Shown: positions 53,449 through 62,376, counted from the stretch's first letter. The stretch: 64,000 nt of DNA from Pseudomonas viridiflava (GCF_900590885.1 NZ_UUON01000050.1:716132-780131); one strand, 5' to 3'. Made by a program: numbers and translations. The notes: generated from the sequence alone by a model not told the origin.

Positions 53449-53476
53449 AAAAGGGCGCCTGAGGGCGCCCTTTTTT
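53449..53476. terminator. Bidirectional intrinsic terminator between osmC-like gene and coq7
   Basis: AAGGGCGCC and GGCGCCCTT form a 9-bp stem with a TGAG loop, followed on the plus strand by TTTT. On the minus strand it is followed by TTCTTTA. It separates two convergent genes. Confidence 0.88.
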
Positions 53477-53481
53477 GCTGT

Positions 53482-54129
53482 TTAGATTCGGTACGTGCTT
53501 TTGGTCATGACCTTGGCCAGCACGCTCATGCCGAACCGTACCGGCGCCGGGAATCGGAAGCCGCCGGCATCCAGGGCGCTTTCTGCGTGGTGTTCTTCGT
53601 CGATGCGCATCTGCTCGAGAATGGCGCGGGACTTTTCGTCTTCAGCCGGCAGTTGCTCCAGATGCTCATCCAGGTGTTTGCACACCTGATGTTCGGTGGC
53701 GGCGACAAACCCCAGGCTGACTTTGTCGCTGATCAGGCCGGCAGCAGCGCCGATACCAAACGACAAACCGTAAAACAGCGGGTTCAGCACGCTGGGGTGG
53801 CTGCCCAGTTGGCGGATGCGCTGCTCGCACCAGGCCAGGTGGTCGATTTCTTCCTCGGCCGCATGCTCCATGGCTGCGCGCACTTGCGGCAGCTTGGCGG
53901 TCAGGGCCTGGCCCTGGTACAGCGCCTGGGCACAGACTTCGCCGGTATGGTTGATGCGCATCAGGCCGGCGACGTGGCGGGTATCGGTCTCGCTCATCTG
54001 TGCTTCGGGCTGCACGATGGCGGGGGACGGGCGATACGGCTGGCCGCTGAACGGCAGCAGCGTGCGCATGGCCATGTCGGCTTGCAGCAACAGACGGTCA
54101 ATCGGCGAGTAGTGACGTTGGGTAGTCAT
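53482..54129 (-). CDS. coq7: Coq7, 3-demethoxyubiquinol 3-hydroxylase
   Basis: Coq7 is a membrane-associated di-iron hydroxylase in ubiquinone synthesis. The 215-residue protein has the four-helix di-iron ligands: Glu in NHTGEVCAQALY, ExxH in EEEIDHLAW, Glu in ATEHQVCKHL and ExxH in RIDEEHHAESA. It is in the Coq7 rather than the UbiF form of the enzyme, as usual in Pseudomonas. Confidence 0.95.
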   Translation of the reverse strand: MTTQRHYSPIDRLLLQADMAMRTLLPFSGQPYRPSPAIVQPEAQMSETDTRHVAGLMRINHTGEVCAQALYQGQALTAKLPQVRAAMEHAAEEEIDHLAWCEQRIRQLGSHPSVLNPLFYGLSFGIGAAAGLISDKVSLGFVAATEHQVCKHLDEHLEQLPAEDEKSRAILEQMRIDEEHHAESALDAGGFRFPAPVRFGMSVLAKVMTKSTYRI

Positions 54130-54207
54130 GCTGACCTCCGGGAAGAATCTCGGCGGCCAGTTTACCGCAAGAGAGGGCGAAGCGTTTGCGCTGAGTCAAT
54201 TTGCCTC

Positions 54208-54240
54208 TGTGGCGAGGGAGCTTGCTCCAGCAAGCTCCCC
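54208..54240. repeat. REP element of a second type between coq7 and the HIT gene
   Basis: GGGAGCTTGCT and AGCAAGCTCCC form an 11-bp hairpin with a two-base centre at 54216-54239, preceded by TGTGGCGA. This is a different REP class from the GGGGGCTTGCCCCC elements further left. It lies in the 118 bases upstream of coq7, after the HIT gene stop. Confidence 0.8.
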
Positions 54241-54247
54241 ACTAGAC

Positions 54248-54586
54248 TCAGCCCGGCGGCCAGTTCATCTGGCGCTGACCCAGTACATGCATATGGATGT
54301 GATAAACGGTCTGACCACCTTTCGGGTTGCAGTTCATCACCACCCGGAAGCCTTCCTCGCAACCTTGCTCCACCGCCAAACGCTGGGCAGTGAACAGGAT
54401 ATGACCGGCCAGGGCTTTGTCTTCCTCGGTCAGGTCATTGAGGGTGCGAATGTGTTTCTTCGGGATGACCAGGAAATGCACGGGCGCCGCCGGGGCGATG
54501 TCCTTGAAGGCCAGGACTTGATCATCTTCGTAGATGATATCCGCAGGTATTTCTCGGTTGATGATCTTGGTGAACAGAGTATCCAC
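54248..54586 (-). CDS. HIT family nucleotide-binding protein (HinT-like)
   Basis: A 112-residue histidine-triad protein, probably a purine nucleoside phosphoramidase. The triad HIHMHVLG (HxHxH) is near the C-terminus. I take a GTG start at 54586 (M-D-T-L-F-T-K-I-I-N-R-E-I-P) with GGAG eight bases upstream; the longer open frame would overlap the SDR gene. It follows the SDR gene by 46 bases. Confidence 0.92.
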   Translation of the reverse strand: MDTLFTKIINREIPADIIYEDDQVLAFKDIAPAAPVHFLVIPKKHIRTLNDLTEEDKALAGHILFTAQRLAVEQGCEEGFRVVMNCNPKGGQTVYHIHMHVLGQRQMNWPPG

Positions 54587-54632
54587 AGCTGTTTCTCCAT
54601 TATGAACGTGCAGGGTGAGTGTACTCAGCCGG

Positions 54633-55421
54633 TCAGCGCGGGCAATAGGCCTTGTTGATGGCTCCGGCAATCTTGCGGGTCAGCCAGCGTGGGCTTAAAC
54701 GTGAGCTGAAGGTCATCCAGCGGTTGCGCCGGCCGGGAATGATGATGGCTTTGTTCTTTTCAAGGGCGCGCACGGTGTAGAGCGCCACTTCTTCCGGGCT
54801 CATCAGTTTGTCGCTGCGCTCGAGCTTGGCGGTGTCCATTTGCGCAGTGCCGAAGAAGGCGGTGCGGGTAGGGCCGGGGCACAGCACCGAGACCTTGATG
54901 CCACAGGTCTTGAGTTCTTCACGCAGGCCTTCGGAGAAGTGCAGCACATAGGCCTTGCTGGCGTAGTAGCTGCTCATCCACGGGCCGGGCTGGAATGCCG
55001 CGACCGAGGCAACATTGAGAATCTGTCCGCCGCCCTGCAGCGCCATGGCATTGCCGAGGGCGTGGCACATGCGGGTCAGGGCCAGGATGTTGACTTCGAT
55101 CAGGTCCTGTTCGGTCATCCAGTCCTGGGCCAGGAACGGCCCGCTGGTGCCGATCCCGGCGCAGTTCACCAGCAGGTCGATCTGCCGTTCGCCTTCTTCC
55201 AGCTCCAACAGAAACCCGGACAAGCGCAACGGCTCGCCCAGGTCGCAGGCCCGAAACAGCACCTCGACGCCAAAGCGTTGGGTCAATTCGATTGCAATGC
55301 TTTCCAACTGATCACGCTGGCGGGCCACCAGAATCAAGCTGCGGCCGCGACGGGCCAGTGCTTCGGCCAAAGCCAGGCCGATGCCGCTGGAAGCACCGGT
55401 GATCAGAGCGTAACGGGTCAT
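54633..55421 (-). CDS. Short-chain dehydrogenase/reductase
   Basis: A 262-residue classical SDR. It shows the NAD(P)-binding TGASSGIGLALAEALA, NCAG (LLVNCAGIG), the catalytic Ser region (NVASVAAFQPGPW) and YxxxK (YYASKAY). RRGRSLILVARQ, with several Arg after the second strand, suggests NADP. The start is ATG 55421, with GGAGAAAGG upstream. The basic C-terminus (RWLTRKIAGAINKAYCPR) may touch the membrane. Substrate unknown. Confidence 0.9.
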   Translation of the reverse strand: MTRYALITGASSGIGLALAEALARRGRSLILVARQRDQLESIAIELTQRFGVEVLFRACDLGEPLRLSGFLLELEEGERQIDLLVNCAGIGTSGPFLAQDWMTEQDLIEVNILALTRMCHALGNAMALQGGGQILNVASVAAFQPGPWMSSYYASKAYVLHFSEGLREELKTCGIKVSVLCPGPTRTAFFGTAQMDTAKLERSDKLMSPEEVALYTVRALEKNKAIIIPGRRNRWMTFSSRLSPRWLTRKIAGAINKAYCPR

Positions 55422-55484
55422 GCCTTTCTCCATCGCAACGCCCCCGGGCCTGTGATGGAGGCATCACAGGCGGCGGGCGTTTCT

Positions 55485-56447
55485 TCACTGTTCTGGAGAG
55501 TCTACAGGTTCGGCCGCTTCGTCAGCACTTTGCGCTTCGTCTTCCTCGACGGTGGCGCCTTGGTCGTAGTCTTCATCGGAGGTGATGGAGCTGCTGTCGT
55601 AGCTGCTGTCCACGTTGGCTTCGAGCTGATCGAGGTAACCGTTCATGGCCAGTGTGACCACGATGGCCAGCATCACCGGGATAAACGCCAGCCACATTGT
55701 GGCCAGGACTTTTACCGCTGTGGAATTGCGCGGTGGCGGCGCGCCGTATTGGTTGGCGCCTGCATTACCCGGCAATACCAGCAGCAGGATCGGGAACACA
55801 CTGTTCACCAGCGGAACCAGGTTGAGGAAGTACAACCAGCCGGACCAGCCCAGGTCGTGCAGGCGTTGCACGCCAATTTGCACACTGACCCACACCAGCG
55901 CCACAAACAGCGCGAGGCCCAGCAACACACCGAGAATGGTGCCGGCGGTCGGCGAAGCGGTTGCCACAGCAAAGCTTACGGTACTGATGATGCCGCCGAT
56001 CACCAGCATGGCGAGGGTCAGCACCAGCGTCCAGGCCAGGTAGCGCAGACGGCCGATGCGTCCGTGGATGGTGAACACTTTGAGGGTGGCATATTCCGGC
56101 AGGTCATCGCCCACGGCTGCACGCGGCGGTGCATAGGGGGAGGCGGCCGGGCGCGAGAAATCAGTGGCGGCGGATTCGGTCTCGTGGGTTTCAGCAAGGC
56201 TGAAGGCCACGGGCTGTTCGGCTTCGATACGTGCATCGATGCCGGCGTTTTTCAGCGCGGTGAGGTAGGTCTCGGCATCGGGGCGCGACAGATCGCGTTT
56301 CAGCGCGACCGGGCGGCCGGTGAAGAGCTTCTCGATAGCCTCGACATCGCTCTTGAACAGCTCGGCCAGATTCAGTTTGGCGGTGGTGCTTTCGACCCCC
56401 GGGAGCAAGGCCCCATCAAACACAATCTTGAAACGGTTGTCGCTCAT
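55485..56447 (-). CDS. DUF805 membrane protein with an extra N-terminal domain and acidic tail
   Basis: A 320-residue protein. Residues 1-80 form a soluble domain (KIVFDGALLPGVESTTAKLN) that recurs in front of other bacterial membrane domains. Residues 125-270 are a DUF805 domain with four membrane spans and the family motif GRIGRLRYLAW plus QRLHDLGWSGW. The last 45 residues are strongly acidic (SSITSDEDYDQGATVEEDE). Function unknown. It stands 60-70 bases from neighbours on both sides. Confidence 0.85.
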   Translation of the reverse strand: MSDNRFKIVFDGALLPGVESTTAKLNLAELFKSDVEAIEKLFTGRPVALKRDLSRPDAETYLTALKNAGIDARIEAEQPVAFSLAETHETESAATDFSRPAASPYAPPRAAVGDDLPEYATLKVFTIHGRIGRLRYLAWTLVLTLAMLVIGGIISTVSFAVATASPTAGTILGVLLGLALFVALVWVSVQIGVQRLHDLGWSGWLYFLNLVPLVNSVFPILLLVLPGNAGANQYGAPPPRNSTAVKVLATMWLAFIPVMLAIVVTLAMNGYLDQLEANVDSSYDSSSITSDEDYDQGATVEEDEAQSADEAAEPVDSPEQ

Positions 56448-56516
56448 GCAGGCATCCTTGTCACTTATTCAGGGAAGTTGTGCAGACCTGCGCAATTGGC
56501 AGGCCTTGCGGTTGGG

Positions 56517-57479
56517 TCAGCGTGGCCAGCGTAATTGTGCTGCCTGCTCGCGCGCCTTGCGGTATTCGGCATCCAGGCGGGCAACGAGTTCATCGACGCT
56601 GGGCAAGTCATCAATCTCACCGACGCCCTGGCCGGCGGACCATACGGTCTTCCAGGCCTTGGCCTCGTCGCTCAACGGTTTGAGCTTGGAACCGAAGTTG
56701 ACTTCGCCTTTGCCGTGCAGCGCAGCGAGGTCGAAACCGGCATTTTCCAGGCTCTGGCGCATGAAGCTGGCGGGCACACCGGAGACTGCGGGAGTGTGCA
56801 CGATGTCGGCGGCGCGCGATGTGAGCAGCATCTCTTTATAGGCATCCGGGGCATGGCTTTCGGTGGTGCCGATAAAGCGCGTGCCGAAGTAGGCCAGGTC
56901 CGCGCCCAGCAGTTGGGCGGCGAGTATCTCATGCCCATGGTTGAGGCAGCCGGCCAACAGCAGGGTTTTGTCGAAGAACTGGCGGATCTCGGCGATCAGC
57001 GAGAACGGGCTCCAGGTGCCGGCATGCCCGCCGGCACCTGCGGCCACAGCAATCAGGCCATCAACCCCGGCTTCAGCGGCTTTCTCGGCATGGCGCCTTG
57101 TTGTCACGTCGTGGAATACCAGGCCGCCATAGCTGTGGACCGCATCTACCAACTCCTTGACCGCGCCCAGGCTGGTAATAACGATCGGCACTTTGTGCTC
57201 CACGCAGATCGCCAGGTCGGCTTCCAGCCGGGGGTTGCTGTTGTGCACGATCAGGTTGACGGCATACGGCGCAGGGTTATCCAGCTGCGCCAGGCCCGCT
57301 TCGATCTCTTCCAGCCAGGCCTTGAAGCCACTGCTTTCACGCTGGTTGAGTGCCGGGAAGCTCCCGACCACCCCGTTGCGACAGCACGCCAGGACCAGTT
57401 TCGGGTTGGAAATCAGAAACATCGGCGCAGCCACCACGGGCAGGCGCAGACGTTGTTCGAGCAAAGCGGGCAGCGACAT
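56517..57479 (-). CDS. Nitronate monooxygenase family flavoprotein
   Basis: A 320-residue FMN-dependent TIM-barrel enzyme of the 2-nitropropane dioxygenase family. It has PVVAAPMFLISNPKLVLACC at the N-terminus, VFHDVTTRRHAEKAAEAGVDGLIAV and the phosphate-binding AGAGGHAGTWSPFSLI. FGTRFIGTTESHAPDAYKEML is also typical. Such enzymes oxidise nitronates; some act as enoyl reductases. The physiological substrate here is unknown. Confidence 0.9.
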   Translation of the reverse strand: MSLPALLEQRLRLPVVAAPMFLISNPKLVLACCRNGVVGSFPALNQRESSGFKAWLEEIEAGLAQLDNPAPYAVNLIVHNSNPRLEADLAICVEHKVPIVITSLGAVKELVDAVHSYGGLVFHDVTTRRHAEKAAEAGVDGLIAVAAGAGGHAGTWSPFSLIAEIRQFFDKTLLLAGCLNHGHEILAAQLLGADLAYFGTRFIGTTESHAPDAYKEMLLTSRAADIVHTPAVSGVPASFMRQSLENAGFDLAALHGKGEVNFGSKLKPLSDEAKAWKTVWSAGQGVGEIDDLPSVDELVARLDAEYRKAREQAAQLRWPR

Positions 57480-57503
57480 TGGAGGTACCCCGAGTAATTG
57501 AAA

Positions 57504-57932
57504 TTAGAACGGTTTGACCACGACCAAAATTACGATAGCCAGCAATATCAGAACGGGCACTTCATTGAACCAGCGATAAAAGACATGGCTGCGGGTGTTT
57601 TCGCCACGGGCGAAACGTTTGACCTGCGCGCCGCACATGTGGTGATAGCCGATCAGCAGCACTACCAGGGTCAGCTTGGCGTGGATCCAGCCGCCGGATT
57701 GAAAGATCGCGGGGTTGAGGTAGAGCAGCCAGCCGCCGAATATCAGGCTGGCGATCATCGCCGGGCCCATGATGCCGCGGTACAACTTGCGCTCCATGAC
57801 GCTGAAGCGTTCCTTGCTGACGGTATCCTCGCTTTGGGCGTGGTAGACGAACAGGCGCGGCAGGTAGAACAGCGCGGCAAACCAGCAGACGATGCTGACA
57901 ATGTGGAAGGCTTTGATCCATAGATAGAGCAT
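57504..57932 (-). CDS. hemJ: HemJ, protoporphyrinogen IX oxidase
   Basis: HemJ is the membrane protoporphyrinogen oxidase of many bacteria lacking HemG/HemY. The 142-residue protein has four membrane spans, the conserved His in KAFHIVSIVCWFA (heme ligand) and the Lys in MERKLYRGIMGPAM. It is divergent from argC and 24 bases upstream of the nitronate monooxygenase-like gene. Confidence 0.93.
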   Translation of the reverse strand: MLYLWIKAFHIVSIVCWFAALFYLPRLFVYHAQSEDTVSKERFSVMERKLYRGIMGPAMIASLIFGGWLLYLNPAIFQSGGWIHAKLTLVVLLIGYHHMCGAQVKRFARGENTRSHVFYRWFNEVPVLILLAIVILVVVKPF

Positions 57933-58067
57933 TTCTAGTTATTCCCAGGTTCACGGTAGCCCAGATAGTAGTGGCTCATACGTCCATACGTCACGTTGAC
58001 GGTTGTCGCAGGACGATACGGCCCCTATTATCGACGGCTTTCCAGTGGGTTCGTTGAGGGCAGGTTT

Positions 58068-59102
58068 ATGGTCAAGGTCGGTATCGTCGGCGGCACGGGT
58101 TACACCGGTGTCGAATTGCTGCGTCTGTTGGCACAGCATCCGCAAGCTGAGGTGGCGGTTATCACCTCCCGATCCGAGGCCGGGCTGGCCGTGGCCGATA
58201 TGTACCCGAACCTGCGAGGCCATTACGACGGCCTGGCGTTCAGCGTGCCGGACATCAAAACCCTGGGTGCCTGTGACGTGGTGTTCTTCGCCACCCCTCA
58301 CGGTGTTGCCCATGCGCTGGCTGGCGAACTGCTGGCCGCCGGTACCAAGGTGATCGACCTCTCGGCCGACTTCCGCTTGCAAGATGCCGATGAGTGGGCC
58401 AAGTGGTACGGCCAGCCCCACGGCGCGCCGGAGTTGTTGGAAGAGGCGGTATATGGCCTGCCGGAAGTCAATCGTGAGCAGATCAAGCAAGCGCGCCTGA
58501 TCGCTGTGCCGGGTTGCTACCCAACCGCAACGCAGCTGGGCTTCCTGCCATTGCTCGAAGCCGGGCTGGCAGATGCTTCGCGCCTGATCGCCGACTGCAA
58601 GTCGGGTGTGAGCGGTGCAGGTCGCGGCGCGGCGGTAGGTTCGCTGTACTCCGAAACGTCGGAAAGCATGAAGGCCTATGCGGTAAAAGGGCATCGCCAT
58701 CTGCCGGAAATCCGCCAGGGGCTGCGTCGTGCTGCCGGCAAGGACGTGGGCCTGACCTTCGTGCCGCACCTGACGCCGATGATCCGTGGCATTCACTCCA
58801 CGCTGTACGCAACCGTGGTGGATCGTTCGGTCGATCTGCAGGCGCTGTTTGAAAAGCGTTATGCCAACGAACCGTTCGTCGATGTAATGCCGGCCGGCAG
58901 CCACCCGGAAACCCGCAGCGTGCGCGGTGCCAACGTATGCCGGATTGCCGTGCACCGTCCGCAGGATGGTGATCTGGTGGTAGTGCTGTCGGTGATCGAT
59001 AACCTGGTCAAGGGCGCGTCGGGCCAGGCGGTACAGAACATGAACATCCTGTTCGGCCTGGACGAGAAGCTTGGCTTGTCCCATGCGGGCATGCTGCCTT
59101 AA
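58068..59102 (+). CDS. argC: ArgC, N-acetyl-gamma-glutamyl-phosphate reductase
   Basis: ArgC is the NADPH-dependent reductase of arginine synthesis. The start at ATG 58068 gives 344 residues (MVKVGIVGGTGYTGVELLRL). The nucleotide motif GGTGYTG, the catalytic Cys in VPGCYPTATQ and the His in VKGHRHLPEI are present. A strong terminator follows 20 bases downstream. Confidence 0.97.
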   Translation: MVKVGIVGGTGYTGVELLRLLAQHPQAEVAVITSRSEAGLAVADMYPNLRGHYDGLAFSVPDIKTLGACDVVFFATPHGVAHALAGELLAAGTKVIDLSADFRLQDADEWAKWYGQPHGAPELLEEAVYGLPEVNREQIKQARLIAVPGCYPTATQLGFLPLLEAGLADASRLIADCKSGVSGAGRGAAVGSLYSETSESMKAYAVKGHRHLPEIRQGLRRAAGKDVGLTFVPHLTPMIRGIHSTLYATVVDRSVDLQALFEKRYANEPFVDVMPAGSHPETRSVRGANVCRIAVHRPQDGDLVVVLSVIDNLVKGASGQAVQNMNILFGLDEKLGLSHAGMLP

Positions 59103-59121
59103 GGCAGTTTGGCGGTTAAGC

Positions 59122-59154
59122 AAAAGGCCCGTTGATCGGGCCTTTTGTGTTTTT
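59122..59154 (+). terminator. Intrinsic terminator after argC
   Basis: AAAAGGCCCG and CGGGCCTTTT form a 10-bp stem with a 5-base loop (59122-59146), followed by GTGTTTTT. Confidence 0.9.
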
Positions 59155-59267
59155 AATGGCGGCAGCGCTGATTGATATACCGTAACAATAGTTGACCGCT
59201 TTTCTAGGAGAAGCGGATAATGCCGCCCATTACGCATATGGCGGCGCTACGCCGGGAGATTATCAGC

Positions 59268-59618
59268 ATGAGCGTTGAATCCTTCACCCCCACGGCTTTG
59301 CAATTCACCCACGGTGCTGCGCACAAGGTGAAGAGCCTGGTCGATGAAGAGGGTAATGATCGCTTGAAGCTGCGCGTATTTGTTACGGGCGGCGGTTGTT
59401 CAGGGTTTCAGTATGGTTTTACCTTCGATGAAGATGTGGCCGATGACGACACCATCGTCGAGCGCGAGGGTGTGAGCCTGGTCGTGGATCCGATGAGCTT
59501 CCAATACCTGGCAGGTGCCGAGGTGGATTACCAGGAAGGTCTGGAAGGTTCGCGTTTCGTGATCAAGAACCCTAACGCCACCACGACCTGTGGTTGCGGG
59601 TCTTCGTTCTCGATCTGA
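59268..59618 (+). CDS. erpA: ErpA, A-type iron-sulfur carrier
   Basis: ErpA receives an Fe-S cluster from the Isc scaffold and delivers it to targets such as IspG/IspH. The start at ATG 59268 ([20 protein letters not shown]), with GGGAG upstream, gives 116 residues; the frame extends further but loses family likeness. The three cluster-binding cysteines are in [11 protein letters not shown] and TCGCGSSF. Confidence 0.96.
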
Positions 59619-59640
59619 TCGATTGCCTGATCTAAACCAC

Positions 59641-59688
59641 ACAGCAAAACGCCGCTTGGCCTTGATCGGCCAAGCGGCGTTTTGCTGT
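59641..59688. terminator. Very long bidirectional terminator between erpA and anmK
   Basis: A perfect 21-bp stem (59641-59661 with 59668-59688) encloses a 6-base loop. It contains AAAACGCCGCTTGGCC and its complement, so both strands end in a T-run. It separates the convergent erpA and anmK genes. Confidence 0.93.
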
Positions 59689-59695
59689 ATGGGGT

Positions 59696-60787
59696 TTAAG
59701 CGGGGTAGATCGCGCCCAATACCCGTAGCCCGCGGGCGCCGGTGACACTTGGGCGGTTGGCGGCCATGCCTTCAAGGCAGCAATGGGCCAGCCAGGCAAA
59801 GGCCATGGCCTCTACCCAATCGGGGTCCACGCCGTAAGGGGTGGTGCTGCTGACCTGGGCGGCGGGGAGCAGGGCGGCCAGGCGGCTCATCAGTGTGCCG
59901 TTATGGGCACCGCCGCCGCAGACCAGCAGGGTTTCTGTCAGGGCTTGGGCAGATTGCAGGGACTCGACGATGGTCAGCGCGGTCAGCTCCAGGAGGGTAG
60001 CTTGTACATCCTGGGGGGCGAATGTTGGCAGCTGGCTCAGGTGGTGTTGCAGCCAGGCCAGGTTGAACACCTCACGACCGGTGCTTTTCGGGCCCTTGGT
60101 CACGAAGAACGGATCACTCAGCAGCGCTTGGAGTAGCAGTGGCTCTACCTTGCCGCTGGCGGCCCACTGACCGTCGCGATCAAAGTCTTCACCGCGCTGT
60201 TGGTGAATCCAGGCATCCAGCAAAACATTGCCCGGGCCGCAGTCGAAACCGGCTACAGGCTTGCCAGTCTCGATCAGGCTGAGGTTGCTGAAACCTCCCA
60301 CATTCAATACGGCGCGATTGCCGCTGCGCTCACCAAACAAGGCCTCATGAAACGCAGGCACCAAGGGAGCGCCCTGGCCGCCGGCCGCCACATCACGGCT
60401 GCGGAAATCACTGACCACAGTGATGCCCGTCAGCTCGGTGAGCAAGGCCGGGTTGCCGATCTGTACGGTAAAACCTCGCGCGGGTTCGTGGCGGATGGTC
60501 TGGCCATGACTGCCAATGGCGCGAATGTCCTGGGGCTTGAGGTTTTGTTGGTCGAGCAAGGCGTGAATGCCTTGGGCGGCAAGCTTCACCCAGTTTTGCT
60601 GGGCGATTGCCGAACGAGCGATCTCGTCCGGGCCGCTGGCGCAAAGGCCAAGCAGCTCGGTGCGCAGGGCGCTCGGCATGGGGATGTAATGCGTGGCGAT
60701 CAGTTTGATCGCCGGGTCTTGTTCGATCAGGGCGATGTCCAGGCCATCGAGGCTGGTCCCGGACATCACGCCTATATAGAGCGGCAT
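59696..60787 (-). CDS. anmK: AnmK, anhydro-N-acetylmuramic acid kinase
   Basis: AnmK hydrolyses and phosphorylates 1,6-anhydroMurNAc to MurNAc-6-phosphate, an entry to cell-wall recycling. The 363-residue ASKHA-fold kinase starts MPLYIGVMSGTSLDGLDIAL and contains IGSHGQTIRHEP, GGFSNLSLI, GFDCGPGNVLLDAW and CGGGAHNGTLMSRL. With amgK-murU in the same window, three recycling genes are present. It lies three bases after the M23 peptidase gene. Confidence 0.96.
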   Translation of the reverse strand: MPLYIGVMSGTSLDGLDIALIEQDPAIKLIATHYIPMPSALRTELLGLCASGPDEIARSAIAQQNWVKLAAQGIHALLDQQNLKPQDIRAIGSHGQTIRHEPARGFTVQIGNPALLTELTGITVVSDFRSRDVAAGGQGAPLVPAFHEALFGERSGNRAVLNVGGFSNLSLIETGKPVAGFDCGPGNVLLDAWIHQQRGEDFDRDGQWAASGKVEPLLLQALLSDPFFVTKGPKSTGREVFNLAWLQHHLSQLPTFAPQDVQATLLELTALTIVESLQSAQALTETLLVCGGGAHNGTLMSRLAALLPAAQVSSTTPYGVDPDWVEAMAFAWLAHCCLEGMAANRPSVTGARGLRVLGAIYPA

Positions 60788-60790
60788 ACC

Positions 60791-62203
60791 TTAGCGCTTC
60801 GCCGAGGCTAGCAAGGTGGAGCGCTCCTGGTCCATGCGCGCCATGAGCGGCTGGCTCTGCTGCATGAAGCGCGCACGTTCGGCCTTGGCAATCGGGTCGG
60901 CCATCGGCAGCTTCTGGCCCAGTGGGTCGACGTGTACGCCATTGACCTGGAACTCGTAGTGCAAGTGCGGGCCAGTGGACAGGCCGGTGGTGCCGATGTA
61001 GCCGATCACCTGGCCTTGCTTCACGGTACCGCCAGTCTGCACGCCTTTGGCAAAGCCTTGCATGTGTCCATACAACGTCCGGTAAGTGTTGCCGTGCTGG
61101 ATGATCACGGTGTTGCCGTAACCGCCGCGACGCCCGGCCAACAGTACCTTGCCATCACCGGCGGCCTTGATTGGCGTGCCGCGTGGGGCGGCATAGTCGA
61201 CGCCTTTGTGGGCGCGGATTTTATTCAGGATTGGGTGCTTGCGACCCATGGAGAAACGCGAGCTGATGCGAGCGAAGTCCACCGGGGTGCGGATGAAGGC
61301 CTTGCGCATGCTATTGCCGTCGGCGGTGTAGTAGCTGCTGTTGCCTTGTTTGTTGGTGTAGCGCACGGCGGTGTAGGTCTTGCCGCGGTTAGTGAAGCGC
61401 GCTGAGAGAATATTGCCGGTGCCAACCACTTTACCGTTGGCGACCTTCTGCTCGTAGATCACGTCGAATTCATCACCCTGGCGGATGTCCTGGGCGAAGT
61501 CGATGTCGTAGCCAAACACGCTGGCCATGTCCATGGTCATGCTGTGGGACAGGCCAGCGCGTGCAGCGGATTGCGACAGCGAGCTGTTGATTACGCCGTG
61601 TACATAGGCGGAGCGCATCACCGGTTTGGTGGTAATGCGGTTGAAGGCAAAGCCTTTGGCGCCTTTGGTCAGGGTGATGCTTTCGAGGTCGCTGACGTTG
61701 CTGTGCAGGTTGTTCAGTTGGCCGTCGGGGGTGAACTCGAACTCGAGTTTCTGGCCGTGTTTGAGCTGGGTGAACTGCTTGGCTTGTTTGTCACTGGCCA
61801 GCACCTCATTAACAGTTGCAGCCGGGAGGCCAACCTTCTCGAACAGGGTCGACAGCGTGTCGCCCTTGGCCACGATCACTTCGCGGTGCTGAGGGTTCTT
61901 GGCTGCGTCCGCTGCTGGAGGCTGTTGGGTAGCTTGCTGGGTGTCTTCAGGGCTGGTTTCTATTTGCGCAAACGGCGATTCGGATGGCGCATTTGTGGCT
62001 TGTTGCGCGTCGGAAGCGTCTTGATCTTGTGTCAGTTGTTCAACCGGACTTTCCAGGTCAAGGCTCAGGGATGTTCGTTTGGCTTCTACGTCACTGGAAG
62101 GGAATACCAGGAGTGCCAGGCTGAGAAGGGCGGCGATACCACTTGCGGCGAGCAGGTGGGTCTTCGGGTAAAGCGGCGGCGCCTTAGACGGTTCTGTGGT
62201 CAT
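60791..62203 (-). CDS. M23 family murein endopeptidase with OapA/LysM-like domain (MepM-type)
   Basis: A 470-residue membrane-anchored peptidase. It has an N-terminal membrane span (LLAASGIAALLSLALLVF), a Ser/Gln/Ala-rich linker, an OapA/LysM-like peptidoglycan-binding domain (VIVAKGDTLSTLFEKVGLP) and the LytM zinc domain with HKGVDYAAPRGTPI and GPHLHYEFQVNG (HxxxD, HxH). I took ATG 62203, which gives a start like other pseudomonads; an in-frame ATG at 62248 would add 15 residues. It should cut peptide cross-links. It is probably co-transcribed with anmK. Confidence 0.9.
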   Translation of the reverse strand: MTTEPSKAPPLYPKTHLLAASGIAALLSLALLVFPSSDVEAKRTSLSLDLESPVEQLTQDQDASDAQQATNAPSESPFAQIETSPEDTQQATQQPPAADAAKNPQHREVIVAKGDTLSTLFEKVGLPAATVNEVLASDKQAKQFTQLKHGQKLEFEFTPDGQLNNLHSNVSDLESITLTKGAKGFAFNRITTKPVMRSAYVHGVINSSLSQSAARAGLSHSMTMDMASVFGYDIDFAQDIRQGDEFDVIYEQKVANGKVVGTGNILSARFTNRGKTYTAVRYTNKQGNSSYYTADGNSMRKAFIRTPVDFARISSRFSMGRKHPILNKIRAHKGVDYAAPRGTPIKAAGDGKVLLAGRRGGYGNTVIIQHGNTYRTLYGHMQGFAKGVQTGGTVKQGQVIGYIGTTGLSTGPHLHYEFQVNGVHVDPLGQKLPMADPIAKAERARFMQQSQPLMARMDQERSTLLASAKR

Positions 62204-62348
62204 AAGTAATTTTGACTTTGAAGATGAAATGGAAAAGATGAATGACATGATGAAGATGAAATAACTGTATAAAATATAACCAAATCATCTGTGGCGCAAG
62301 CTCGCGAACGCTGGGCTTGCTGAACGGTGTCCGTGCGCAGGGCAAAAC

Positions 62349-62376
62349 TTGTAATTAGTCCCTGATCTTGTATGGT
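62349..62376 (+). promoter_or_regulatory. Candidate tyrS promoter
   Basis: TTGTAA at 62349-62354 and TATGGT at 62371-62376 are separated by 16 bases and lie about 37 bases before the tyrS start. Both boxes are imperfect matches to sigma-70 consensus. Confidence 0.4.
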
